64,000 bases of DNA from Sphingobacteriales bacterium. Its GTDB lineage: Bacteria > Bacteroidota > Bacteroidia > Chitinophagales > UBA2359. The notes beneath the pieces are model-generated. The model searched no databases. It was given only the letters and a program-made list of their open reading frames with translations, and had not been told where the DNA came from. How positions within the stretch are numbered: the stretch's first letter is position 1; each line of letters starts with the position of its first letter. The position numbers were made by a program, and so were the translations under genes. This document shows, piece after piece, positions 37,265 through 45,947 of this stretch. The DNA lies in NCBI GenBank assembly GCA_016700115.1, contig CP064999.1, positions 930,001 to 994,000 on the forward strand. The letters run 5' to 3'.

Positions 37265-37507
37265 CTAAGCCGCCGAAGCATTAGCTTCTAAATAGTTGAT
37301 GGCATCGCCAACGGTGGTAATTTTTTCGGCATCTTCGTCCGGAATTTGTACGTTAAAGGCTTTTTCAAATTCCATAATCAACTCTACGGTGTCTAATGAA
37401 TCTGCTCCTAAATCGTTGATGAAATTGGCTTCGTGTTTTACTTCTGCCTCATCTACTCCTAATTTTTCAACAATAATGGCAATAACCCGGCTCTCTATAC
37501 TTTCCAT
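37265..37507 (-). CDS. acpP: Acyl carrier protein
   Basis: An 80-residue acidic protein with the phosphopantetheine attachment site GADSLDTVELIMEFE, the modified serine being Ser37. Length and sequence (MESIESRVIAIIVEKLGVDE at the N-terminus) are typical of the housekeeping ACP that carries acyl chains in fatty acid synthesis. It is first in the acpP-fabF-rnc cluster and has a TACCTTTG-type promoter box upstream. Confidence 0.97.
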   Translation of the reverse strand: MESIESRVIAIIVEKLGVDEAEVKHEANFINDLGADSLDTVELIMEFEKAFNVQIPDEDAEKITTVGDAINYLEANASAA

Positions 37508-37559
37508 AAATCAGCAATTTTTTTGAATTAATGTAAGTGTGTTTGCAAATATTTGAGCG

Positions 37560-37591
37560 CAAAGGTAACAATTTATTAAGTTTTTAACAAC
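37560..37591 (-). promoter_or_regulatory. Likely acpP promoter
   Basis: On the minus strand, TACCTTTG (37560-37567) fits the -7 box. 20 bp upstream lies GTTG (37588-37591), one base off the TTTG -33 box. It precedes the acpP start by about 52 bp. Confidence 0.5.
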
Positions 37592-37858
37592 CATAGTATC
37601 CCGATAATTTATGTAACTTTGAGCCGCCATATTCTCCGTTTCTTTCTCTTCCAAACACGGCTGTCCCTGTTCGGGTATATCCTTCACAAGCTGATAGCCT
37701 TTACACAAACAAGCCGCCTGATAAGGGTTGTCCGAAAATGTTTGTACAAAAAAACTCCCATGATTTCAAAAGCCATCTCCATACAACCAAACGAATGTTG
37801 TTGATGTTGTAGGTGATAACATTCTTAGATTTCCCTTTTTTACTTTAACTTATACAAT

Positions 37859-39286
37859 ATGACCCCTTTCAGTAAAACAAAAATTGTGGCAACCGTTGGC
37901 CCCAGGTCAGAAAGCAAAGAAATGCTAACCCAGCTCGTTCATGCGGGGGTAAATGTATTTCGCCTCAATTTTTCGCATGGCACCCATGAAAAGCATGCTG
38001 CGGTTATAGAAAACATCGTTCAGATCAATCAAGAATTAGGCACCAATATCGGCATATTAGCCGATTTGCAAGGTCCTAAGATACGAATTGGCGAAGTAGA
38101 AAACAATGAAATTATATTGGTCAACGGACAGTCAATCCGCATTACTACCAAAGAACAGGTCAGTACGCCCGAGCTGCTTTATATTTCTTATGAAAGTCTG
38201 GCATTAGATGTTGAGCCCGGAGACAGAATTTTAATAGACGATGGTAAGCTTGGACTGGTCGTAAAAACGACCAATAAAGCCGACGAAATAACCGCCGAAG
38301 TGATTTACGGAGGCATATTAACTGCCCGAAAAGGGGTAAACTTGCCCGATACCACTGTTACCGCTCCGTCTCTGATGCCAAAAGACCATCGGGATTTGGA
38401 GTTTATTTTCACAATGCCGGTCAATTGGATTGCCTTGTCGTTTGTCCGCACAGCCGAGGAAATTAACAAACTGAAAGGGGTGCTCGAATTCAGGAATCAT
38501 CCGGCAAAAGTGATTGCCAAAATTGAAAAACCGGATGCTTATAAAAACTTAGACGAAATTATCCGGGTTTCCGATGGAATTATGGTTGCCCGGGGCGATT
38601 TAGGGGTCGAATTGCCTTTGGAAGATATCCCTTTTGTTCAAAAAGATATTGTAACCCGTTGTATCAAAGCACATATACCGGTGATTATTGCCACTCAAAT
38701 GATGGAAAGCATGGTTACCAATGCGATTCCTACCCGGGCCGAAATTACCGATATTACCAATGCCATGTTTGACGGAGCTGATGCCCTGATGTTGAGCGCT
38801 GAAACTGCAAGCGGAAAATATCCGGTCAAGGTGATTGAAACGCTGAAAAAGGTGATCAACAAAGTAGAACAAGAAGATAAAATTTACAATATGGGCATTG
38901 AACCGGACAAAGACTCCCATACTTTTTTGTCTGATGCCGTTTGTTTTACCGCCTGCCGGATGGCAAAATACGTTAATGCCACCAGTATTATAGCCCTTAC
39001 CCGTTCGGGATACACTGCTTTTTCGCTGGCAAGTTTCAGACCTGTCAGCAATATTTTTGTATTTACAGAAAATGCAAATTTGCTCAATGCGGTTAGCCTT
39101 GTCTGGGGTACAAGAGCCTATCTCTACAATCGTTCAAATTCCACAGAAGATACCGTTCGCCATATTCAGAACATCCTGAAAGATAAAGGTATGATTCAAA
39201 AAGGAGAAATTGTCATCAACACCGGCAGCACCCCTTTTAACGAACTTGGAAATACCAATACCATTAAGGTTTCGGTGATTCACTGA
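37859..39286 (+). CDS. pyk: Pyruvate kinase
   Basis: A 475-residue enzyme with the expected barrel motifs: TKIVATVGPRSESKEML, NVFRLNFSHGTHEKH, ADLQGPKIRIG, the active-site region AKIEKPDAYKNLDEI and ARGDLGVELP, and the MESMVTNAIPTRAEITDITN / DALMLSAETASGKYP signature. A C-terminal regulatory domain is present (ARAYLYN... to TNTIKVSVIH). It converts phosphoenolpyruvate and ADP to pyruvate and ATP. It is divergent from acpP across a 350-bp gap, a neighbourhood I recognise from other Bacteroidota. A TAACTTTG box at 37614-37621 may be part of its promoter. Confidence 0.96.
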   Translation: MTPFSKTKIVATVGPRSESKEMLTQLVHAGVNVFRLNFSHGTHEKHAAVIENIVQINQELGTNIGILADLQGPKIRIGEVENNEIILVNGQSIRITTKEQVSTPELLYISYESLALDVEPGDRILIDDGKLGLVVKTTNKADEITAEVIYGGILTARKGVNLPDTTVTAPSLMPKDHRDLEFIFTMPVNWIALSFVRTAEEINKLKGVLEFRNHPAKVIAKIEKPDAYKNLDEIIRVSDGIMVARGDLGVELPLEDIPFVQKDIVTRCIKAHIPVIIATQMMESMVTNAIPTRAEITDITNAMFDGADALMLSAETASGKYPVKVIETLKKVINKVEQEDKIYNMGIEPDKDSHTFLSDAVCFTACRMAKYVNATSIIALTRSGYTAFSLASFRPVSNIFVFTENANLLNAVSLVWGTRAYLYNRSNSTEDTVRHIQNILKDKGMIQKGEIVINTGSTPFNELGNTNTIKVSVIH

Positions 39287-39297
39287 TCAACCTTGTT

Positions 39298-39735
39298 TTA
39301 CAACCCCCGTATTGTTTTTGACCAATCCCTGACCTCTGCAAAAATTTCTGCAGCGCAGTTTTGATAACTTTCTTCTGTTGTTCCGTAGGGGTCGTCAATT
39401 TTCCAAACAAGAATTTTGCGCTTGAGGTGGGGGTAGTTGCGTTGTAAAAACAACCCGACCGGTTCGTCCATTCCTATGATTTGTGTAAACCCGTCCAGAT
39501 GCAACTGAGCAATATTTTGAGAACGGTGTTTACTCAGATCAATTTTGTACCGGCTTTCCATCAGATTAACCGCATGTCCGGTAGCCGTTTGTCCGTTTTG
39601 TGCGCCTATGCCGGCACTGATGATATTTGCTTCGCCCACCCGTAAAAACTGTTTTGCAAAAGCCTCCGCCATCGGACTTCGGCAGGTGTTTCCATAACAT
39701 ACAAAAAGAAAAGAGGGGAGAGGGTGTACAATCAT
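39298..39735 (-). CDS. Low-molecular-weight protein-tyrosine phosphatase
   Basis: The P-loop VCYGNTCRSPMAEA has catalytic Cys13 and Arg19 (C-X5-R-S), and the general acid Asp115 lies in IDDPYG. At 145 residues the length is standard. It would dephosphorylate tyrosine (or related) phosphoproteins in the cytoplasm, often linked to polysaccharide or stress regulation. It is downstream of bshA on the same strand (106-bp gap) and ends 11 bp from the convergent pyk stop. Arsenate reductases share this fold, but the surrounding residues favour a phosphatase. Confidence 0.85.
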   Translation of the reverse strand: MIVHPLPSFLFVCYGNTCRSPMAEAFAKQFLRVGEANIISAGIGAQNGQTATGHAVNLMESRYKIDLSKHRSQNIAQLHLDGFTQIIGMDEPVGLFLQRNYPHLKRKILVWKIDDPYGTTEESYQNCAAEIFAEVRDWSKTIRGL

Positions 39736-39841
39736 TGCTTATCGCTGAGGTGAAATCCGGGATTGGAGGATCTGTAGGACAAGGCAAATTTAACAAGATT
39801 TGTTCCGGTTGTTTATCCTTTCAATAAAACAGGCCGGAAAA

Positions 39842-41017
39842 CTAAAAGACCTTATCCTGTAATTTTTTAGGCGGATTTTGTTTGCAAAGCCGGCAATTGT
39901 CTAAAACTTTTTGGTAATACTGTTCATATAACGGAACAATCTTGCTGATGTCAAACCGTTTTGCCTGCTCTAATGCGTTGTTTCTGAATTGTTGCAGCCG
40001 TTCTTTGTTGTCTAAAATATACAGCGCATTTTTTGCCATGTCTTCCACATCTCCTACATTGCTCATAAAACCGGTTTGACCGTTGATATTGATTTCCGGT
40101 ATTCCTCCGGCATTGGTTGAAATGACTGGCACTTCGCAAGCCATCGCTTCAAGTGCTGCAAGCCCGAAACTCTCACTTTCGGAAGGAAGTAAAAACAAAT
40201 CTGTAACTGCAAGCAATTCTCCGACTGCATCCTGTTTTCCCAAAAAACGAACATCGTGGGCAATTCCCAGTTCCCGGCATAATTGTTCGGCTTTCATCCT
40301 TTCCGGACCATCGCCCACCAACAGAAGTTTGGCAGACAGATGTTGCTGTACCTTATGAAAAATTCGAATTACATCTTCTATCCGTTTCACCTGTCTGAAA
40401 TTGGACGTATGCATCAAAACCCGCTCATCAGCCGGTGCAATGGCCTTTTTGAAATGGTCTTTGTTGAATTTTTTAAACTCGTCCAGGTCAATAAAATTGG
40501 GAATCGCTTCAATTTCGTTATGAATGTCAAAGTATTCATAGGTTTGTTTGCGCAAACTATCCGACACGGCCGTCACACCATCCGATTGATTGATAGAAAA
40601 TGCCACTACCGGAGCATAAGTGCTGTCTTTTCCGACAAGGGTAATGTCTGTTCCGTGTAAGGTGGTAATAATCGGGGTATAAATACCTTTTTCGTACAAA
40701 ATGGTGCGGGCCAAAAAAGCAGCCGAAGCATGAGGAATGGCATAATGAACATGCAGAATATCCAGCCGGTGAAACTGTATAACATCTACCAGTTTGCTCG
40801 CAAGTGCTGTTTCGTAAGGGGGGTATTCAAACAAGGGATAGTCAAAAACTCCGACCTCGTGATAATAAACATTGTCAAAAAAATGGTACAACCTTGCCGG
40901 TTGGCTATACGCGATAAAATGCACTTCATGTCCTTTCTTTGCCAGTGCTTTTCCCAATTCTGTGGCAACCACACCGCTTCCTCCATAAGTGGGATAACAA
41001 ACAATGCCTATTTTCAT
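39842..41017 (-). CDS. bshA: N-acetyl-alpha-D-glucosaminyl L-malate synthase
   Basis: A GT4 glycosyltransferase of 391 residues. The N-terminus MKIGIVCYPTYGGSGVVATE and the segment HVHYAIPHASAAFLA are characteristic of BshA. The C-terminal lobe has the nucleotide-sugar site LLLVGDGPER and ESFGLAALEAMACEVPVIST, the EX7E-type motif. It joins UDP-GlcNAc and L-malate in the first step of bacillithiol synthesis, so the organism probably uses this low-molecular-weight thiol. bshB and bshC are not in the window. Confidence 0.92.
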   Translation of the reverse strand: MKIGIVCYPTYGGSGVVATELGKALAKKGHEVHFIAYSQPARLYHFFDNVYYHEVGVFDYPLFEYPPYETALASKLVDVIQFHRLDILHVHYAIPHASAAFLARTILYEKGIYTPIITTLHGTDITLVGKDSTYAPVVAFSINQSDGVTAVSDSLRKQTYEYFDIHNEIEAIPNFIDLDEFKKFNKDHFKKAIAPADERVLMHTSNFRQVKRIEDVIRIFHKVQQHLSAKLLLVGDGPERMKAEQLCRELGIAHDVRFLGKQDAVGELLAVTDLFLLPSESESFGLAALEAMACEVPVISTNAGGIPEININGQTGFMSNVGDVEDMAKNALYILDNKERLQQFRNNALEQAKRFDISKIVPLYEQYYQKVLDNCRLCKQNPPKKLQDKVF

Positions 41018-41138
41018 GTTCTGATGATTTTTTCACCCTTGATTGGAAATCGTTTAAAACCAAAATAAAACATCAAAAAGACAACAGCGGTTCAACAATC
41101 AATTTTTGATTAGAACCAATACTTTTTGAATCAAAAGT

Positions 41139-41173
41139 AAAATAAAAAAAAGCAAGCCGTAATGACTTGCTTT
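41139..41173 (-). terminator. Terminator of the yceI-like gene
   Basis: AAAGCAAG (41149-41156) / CTTGCTTT (41166-41173) is an 8-bp stem. On the minus strand it is followed by a run of T residues (TTTTTTTATTTTAC), as expected for intrinsic termination of the gene at 41216-41740. Confidence 0.7.
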
Positions 41174-41215
41174 TTGTCTTGCTTTATGAGCCTTGTTTTC
41201 CCGAATAAAAAAAGT

Positions 41216-41740
41216 TTAGTTTTTTTGAAACTGAACGTTCACACTGAGTTTTACCTCATCTGAAACTACCACCCCTCCGGCTTCGGTTACCGCATTCCAT
41301 TGCAAACCAAATTCTTTGCGGCTGAGCTTACCGTTAATTTCAAACCCGTGTTTCTCGTTTCCGTAAAAATCGGTCATTTTACCGGCATATTCCACCGCAA
41401 GAGAAACGGGTTTTGTTACGCCCCTGATGGTAAGGTCTCCGTTCAACAAATAGTCTGTATCCGATTTTTGTACCAAACTTGTTGAAACAAAGGTCATTTT
41501 GGGGTGATTTTCAGAATCAAAAAAATCCGGGCTTTTCAGATGTTGGTCTCGTTGTGTGTTGTTTGTGCTGATGCTTTCAATATCGGCTTCAAATGAAATT
41601 TGAGCATCAGTGAAGTTTTCCTTTTCTGCACTCATTTTGGCATCAAACTGCTCAAAGCTACCGGTAACGGTGCTAATCATCAGGTGTTTTACTTTAAAAG
41701 ATACTTCTGAATGTGTGGGGTCAATCGTGTAAGTTGCCAT
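41216..41740 (-). CDS. YceI-family lipid-binding-like protein
   Basis: The ~174 residues start at MATYTIDPTHSEVSFKVKHL, the standard opening of this lipocalin-like family. Further conserved pieces are VTGSFEQFDAKMS, DIESISTNNTQRDQHLKSPD, LNGDLTIRGVTKPVSLAVEY and the C-terminal KLSVNVQFQKN. YceI proteins bind isoprenoid-type lipids in a beta-barrel. No signal peptide is visible with this start, so it is predicted to be cytoplasmic. The frame is open 21 codons further upstream without improving it. A Crp/Fnr gene follows upstream on the same strand. Confidence 0.87.
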   Translation of the reverse strand: MATYTIDPTHSEVSFKVKHLMISTVTGSFEQFDAKMSAEKENFTDAQISFEADIESISTNNTQRDQHLKSPDFFDSENHPKMTFVSTSLVQKSDTDYLLNGDLTIRGVTKPVSLAVEYAGKMTDFYGNEKHGFEINGKLSRKEFGLQWNAVTEAGGVVVSDEVKLSVNVQFQKN

Positions 41741-41872
41741 ATTCAATCTGTTTTTGTTTGTTAAATAATTTACTGCAAAATTAGGGCAGATAGCAGCCTC
41801 CAAACAATGAAGCAGGTTAAGAATAAGGCTTAATCTATATTAAGTCCGGCAACTTAAAAACCAAACAGTCCT

Positions 41873-42463
41873 TTACAGAGATGACGTTTTTCCGCTCAGT
41901 TGTTTTCGTAGTTTGCTTAAAAATTCGGGGGTGATGCCGATATAAGAAGCTATTTGTGTTTGCGGTAATCGCATTGCAAGTTGAGGATATCGCGAAAGAA
42001 AGTTTTTGTAGCGGTCAATGGCAGGAAGGCTTAAGTTTTCGACTATTCTCGATTGCTGGCTGACAAATCCGTTTTCAGTAATAATTCTGAAATAACGCTC
42101 AAACTTGGGGCACTCATCAAATAGCGCCAATTGTTTTTCTCTCGAAATAACAAGCAGTTCGCTTGGTTCTAAAGCATCAATATACAACCTGCCGGGCTGA
42201 CCGGTGGTAAAACTCATCATGTCGGCTGCCCACCAATCTTCGATGGCAAACTGTATGATATGCTCAAAACCATTGGAATCCACAAAATAGATCCGCAAAC
42301 ATCCCGACAAAACAAAGGCGCAAAACTTGCTGACATCTCCTTCCTGAACAAAAAATTGCCTGCGGCGTAGTTTTTTAACACCAAAAGACGACATAATAAA
42401 CGCTTCTTCCGATGGTTCGAGCCGGATATGTTTTTCAATGTTTTCAATCAACAGATTTCTCAT
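41873..42463 (-). CDS. Crp/Fnr-family transcriptional regulator (second copy)
   Basis: This 196-residue protein has a cyclic-nucleotide-binding-like domain (RRRQFFVQEGDVSKFCAFVL, GCLRIYFVDSNGFEHIIQFA, DWWAADMMSF). The short C-terminal helix-turn-helix reads RLPQTQIASYIGITPEFLSK. It is the same size as the regulator at 12.4 kb but belongs to the subgroup with the W-x-AD-x-x-S/T-F motif, so it is a paralogue, not a duplicate. It precedes the yceI-like gene on the minus strand by about 130 bp and may control it. Confidence 0.83.
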   Translation of the reverse strand: MRNLLIENIEKHIRLEPSEEAFIMSSFGVKKLRRRQFFVQEGDVSKFCAFVLSGCLRIYFVDSNGFEHIIQFAIEDWWAADMMSFTTGQPGRLYIDALEPSELLVISREKQLALFDECPKFERYFRIITENGFVSQQSRIVENLSLPAIDRYKNFLSRYPQLAMRLPQTQIASYIGITPEFLSKLRKQLSGKTSSL

Positions 42464-42627
42464 TTTGAATAACCGGTTTAATCCATGTTTTTAACCACCA
42501 AACCCCAAATTTGTTTGCCTGACACAACTCAACGAATTTTTCTATCTTTGCGATGGTCAAAAATTAAGCAGTGTTGATTTATTTTTAATTTTCACCAAAA
42601 CATTATATCACTCCTTAAAATCAATTT

Positions 42628-43338
42628 ATGAAACAAGGTACACAATTACTCCTTTTGTCGGTGTTTTTATTTTTTATTCTGAGTGCTCCAGCATTTGCCC
42701 AAAAAGGGTTGGAAGTAGGGGTAAGGGTAATTCCACAATCGGTTTGGATAATTAATGATGACGATGCTGCCCGTGGAGACGGGTTGGATTATACCAGAAC
42801 CTGGGGAATGGCTTATGGTTTGAATGTGGGTTATAACTTTTTAAGCTCTTTAGGCATACAAACCGGTTTGCTCATTTCGGGTCAAGGGCAAAAGTATGTG
42901 GGTGACGGTTCTTCGGGTTTTGAAACATCACAGACAAAACTCAATTACCTCAAAATTCCAGTTATGCTCAAATTCAACAGCAACCCCGATGCCGGCGCTT
43001 GTTTTGTCGGAACGGCAGGTATTCAGTTTGGGCTGCTTACGGGTGCCAAACAAATCGTGGATGATGAAGAGGTTGACTTTGGCGCATTGGGATTAGAACT
43101 TAAAGATGCCTATAATAAAGCCGATTTATCTGCTGCTTTTAGCTTAGGTTCCCGATTCAGAGTTACTGACAGTTTTAACATAGGACTTTCTTTAAGAGCA
43201 GATTATTCATTAGGTGATATTGAAGACAAAGACTTTGTAGTCGCAGGATTCCCTGTATGGGACAATGATCGCGCCGCCTCTGCCAACCTGACCGGTGGTA
43301 TTATGATTGAAGCCAATTATATTTTGGGTGCTAAATAA
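42628..43338 (+). CDS. Outer-membrane beta-barrel protein (PorT/OMP_b-brl family)
   Basis: A signal peptide (MKQGTQLLLLSVFLFFILSA ... FAQ) is followed by about 210 residues of alternating amphipathic strands with aromatic girdle residues: LEVGVRVIPQSVWII, YGLNVGYNFLSSLGIQTGLL, LNYLKIPVMLKFN, FNIGLSLRADYSLG, ending in GGIMIEANYILGAK. This pattern is typical of small eight-stranded porin-family barrels widespread in Bacteroidota. Function unknown. A TATCTTTG box lies 78 bp upstream, and a strong terminator follows at 43397. Confidence 0.8.
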   Translation: MKQGTQLLLLSVFLFFILSAPAFAQKGLEVGVRVIPQSVWIINDDDAARGDGLDYTRTWGMAYGLNVGYNFLSSLGIQTGLLISGQGQKYVGDGSSGFETSQTKLNYLKIPVMLKFNSNPDAGACFVGTAGIQFGLLTGAKQIVDDEEVDFGALGLELKDAYNKADLSAAFSLGSRFRVTDSFNIGLSLRADYSLGDIEDKDFVVAGFPVWDNDRAASANLTGGIMIEANYILGAK

Positions 43339-43396
43339 CTTCGTTGTTTTTATTAACTCCAAACTCACTTCCCTATATTTTACTTAATATGCAGTA

Positions 43397-43425
43397 CGGC
43401 ACTTTTGCAGCTATCAAAAGTGCCG
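43397..43425 (+). terminator. Terminator after the outer-membrane barrel gene
   Basis: Perfect 11-bp stem CGGCACTTTTG / CAAAAGTGCCG (43397-43407 / 43415-43425) followed by TTTCATTTT. Confidence 0.8.
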
Positions 43426-43489
43426 TTTCATTTTAAACGCTTTTGTTGTGGGAGGAAGGGTTTAATAACATTTCCGGCTTCAATTTTAT

Positions 43490-44185
43490 ATGTCGAAAGG
43501 TAAAATGGTAAAGTTTGCCGAAATAAAACTTATGCCCCATGTTTTTGAAAACAGAATTTGGAAAGAGCCGGTTCTGTACAATCATGAAGGCAGGGTGATA
43601 GACTACAAAGGGCAATGGCAATCGTCCTATTTTAAAAACAACAACCCAATAATATTGGAACTTGCCTGTGGGTATGGTGAATATACCATGGCGATGGCTT
43701 CGCTCTATCCGGATGTCAATGTGATCGGTATTGATATTAAAGGCAATCGCATCTGGACCGGTGCAACCTTTGTCCAAAACCATCAACTTCAAAATGCCGC
43801 TTTTGTGCGAGCACCCATCGAACTGATTGGTCATTTTTTCGGAAAATCTGAAATCAGCGAAATCTGGTTGACTTTTCCCGACCCGCAAATTGGTAAACCG
43901 CGCAAAAGGCTGACTGCATTATCCTATTTACAATTGTACCAAAAAATTCTTCACCCTGCAGGCATTGTACACCTCAAAACCGACAGCGACCTGTTGTATG
44001 AGTTCACCCTCGAAACGCTTTCAGAAAATAATTTCCCGATTTTGGTCAATTATCCCGATTTATACCGTTCCAATCACCAAAGTAACCCCTTACTTTCTGT
44101 TTCCACCCGTTACGAAAAACTCAACCTGAGCGGGGCAAGTACGATTAAATACCTGAAATTTGGTTTAACCCCCACCGTAGGGTAA
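43490..44185 (+). CDS. trmB: tRNA (guanine-N7-)-methyltransferase
   Basis: A class I methyltransferase of 231 residues. The SAM-binding motif is ILELACGYGEYTMAMA (residues ~55-70), followed by VIGIDIKGNRIWTGA, and the family-specific WLTFPDPQIGKPRKRL near residue 125. HLKTDSDLLYEFTLE completes the pattern. It makes m7G46 in the variable loop of tRNAs. It starts from the ATG at 43490 (MSKGKMVKFAEIKLMPHVFE), and a second ATG five codons later is possible. Confidence 0.93.
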   Translation: MSKGKMVKFAEIKLMPHVFENRIWKEPVLYNHEGRVIDYKGQWQSSYFKNNNPIILELACGYGEYTMAMASLYPDVNVIGIDIKGNRIWTGATFVQNHQLQNAAFVRAPIELIGHFFGKSEISEIWLTFPDPQIGKPRKRLTALSYLQLYQKILHPAGIVHLKTDSDLLYEFTLETLSENNFPILVNYPDLYRSNHQSNPLLSVSTRYEKLNLSGASTIKYLKFGLTPTVG

Positions 44186-44365
44186 TTCTTTTTATCTTAA
44201 ACTTTTTACAGGTAAAAACCTGAATAAAAAGGCACCCTTTTGCATCAGGTAAAAATTGCGATTAAACGGTTTAAAAAAAACTTCTGATACCTGATATACT
44301 GTTGTCTGATTTTCAGGAAACTTATCAGAACAAAACATTGTTAGTACAAGAAAAAAAAACATATT

Positions 44366-45571
44366 TTGGAAGGATTTGTAAATCTGAATTTGGGCAACAA
44401 ACAACAAAACGAGCCTGAAAAAGCGGTTTTAGTCGGTCTGATCTATAAAGAACAAACCGAAGAAAAGTTAAACGAATATTTGGCCGAACTCGCCTTTCTT
44501 GCACAAACTGCCGGCGCAGAGGTCATCGCTGAATTTAAACAAAAACTGCCCCACCCCGACAGAAATACCTTTGTCGGCAAAGGCAAGATGGAAGAAATCA
44601 GACAATACATTACCACTAAAAATGTAGAGTTGGTCATTTTTGATGATGACCTTAGTCCCCGACAACAAAGCATTTTAGAAAAAGAACTAAAATGCAAGGT
44701 CATTGACCGCAGCTATCTGATTTTGGATATTTTTGCTTCGAGAGCAAGAACTGCCCAAGCCAAAGCACAGGTAGAACTCGCACAAATGCAATATCTGCTG
44801 CCTCGTTTGAAAGGTTTGTGGACCCACCTTGAAAGGCAAAGAGGAGGAATTGGCATGAGAGGACCCGGTGAACAGGAAGTAGAAACTGACCGGCGGATTG
44901 TGAAAGAAAAAATCGCAACACTAAAAAAACAGTTGGAAAAAATAGACACCCAAAACACAATCATGCGCAAAAGACGCGGGGAATTAATCCGTGTAGCGCT
45001 GATTGGATATACCAATGTCGGAAAGTCAACCATTATGACTGTGTTGAGCAAATCGGAAGTGTTTGCCGAAAACAAGTTGTTTGCCACCTTAGACACTACC
45101 GTAAGAAAAGTGGTGTTTGAAAACACCGCATTCCTGCTATCCGACACTGTAGGGTTTATCCGAAAACTTCCACACGGGTTAATTGAAAGTTTTAAATCCA
45201 CTTTGGACGAAGTGCGCGAGTCCGATATTTTGTTGCACATTGTAGATATTTCCCATCCACAATACGAAGATCAGATAGCCGTTGTCAACAATACATTAAA
45301 AGAAATCGGGGTTGAAGAGAAACCGGTGATCACCGTTTATAACAAATTAGACCTGTACCGGCAAAAATATTTTGATGCCTACCTTCCAAATGAGGTAAAA
45401 GAACAACTGATGGAAGAATTGCAGGAAAACTTGCGAAATCAAACTCAAAGTCCGGTCGTGTTTATTTCTGCTACCGAAAAACTAAATATTGACCTTTTCA
45501 GACAACAACTATTGGAAACGGTAAGAGAACAATATCTGGTTCGATATCCCTATTTGCCGGAACAATACTAA
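44366..45571 (+). CDS. hflX: GTPase HflX (TTG start)
   Basis: The N-terminal HflX domain (KAVLVGLIYKEQTEEKLNEY, FVGKGKMEEI, VIFDDDLSPRQQ, RQRGGIGMRGPGEQEVETDR) precedes a GTPase domain. Its motifs are G1 GYTNVGKST (~213), G3 DTVGF, G4 NKLD and G5 SATEK. HflX binds and splits stalled or heat-damaged 70S ribosomes. No ATG or GTG lies in frame near the expected start, so TTG at 44366 (or 44384) is the likely initiation codon. About 180 bp separate it from trmB, with a small hairpin CAGG-N6-CCTG near 44215. Confidence 0.93.
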   Translation: MEGFVNLNLGNKQQNEPEKAVLVGLIYKEQTEEKLNEYLAELAFLAQTAGAEVIAEFKQKLPHPDRNTFVGKGKMEEIRQYITTKNVELVIFDDDLSPRQQSILEKELKCKVIDRSYLILDIFASRARTAQAKAQVELAQMQYLLPRLKGLWTHLERQRGGIGMRGPGEQEVETDRRIVKEKIATLKKQLEKIDTQNTIMRKRRGELIRVALIGYTNVGKSTIMTVLSKSEVFAENKLFATLDTTVRKVVFENTAFLLSDTVGFIRKLPHGLIESFKSTLDEVRESDILLHIVDISHPQYEDQIAVVNNTLKEIGVEEKPVITVYNKLDLYRQKYFDAYLPNEVKEQLMEELQENLRNQTQSPVVFISATEKLNIDLFRQQLLETVREQYLVRYPYLPEQY

Positions 45572-45947
45572 GTTCCAGACTAAGTTCTTAACATTTCTAT
45601 ACTCACCCGGCATAGCCTGACCCTTTGCTGGTTTTTTCTTTTTTTTTGGGTTCAAGAAGAAGGTTATGGAATCTTTGTTTTGAATTTTTTCAAACAACCA
45701 CCCATCTCCTTTTTGATAGCATAGCGATAAATATTTATACCCATAAAAAAGTTAATGGAGTTGAGACTTGATGTCTTTTCAAAAAAAACTTCTTCCTTTT
45801 CCACATTCCCGCATGGTTTTTTAATAATAAGCCGACTAAACTGCATAATTCTATGTTTTAGCTTATTTATTGCAGTAAAACTTAGCACAAAACGGCCTTT
45901 ATCCCTATTTTAGCGCAAAATATTTTTAAGCATTAAACTACCCGTTT
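45572..45947. other. Intergenic region, no gene supported
   Basis: A 376-bp AT-rich stretch with poly-pyrimidine runs near 45635-45652. Open frames on the minus strand are rich in Lys/Ile/Phe and lack recognisable motifs. No RNA gene or clear promoter was seen. Confidence 0.4.
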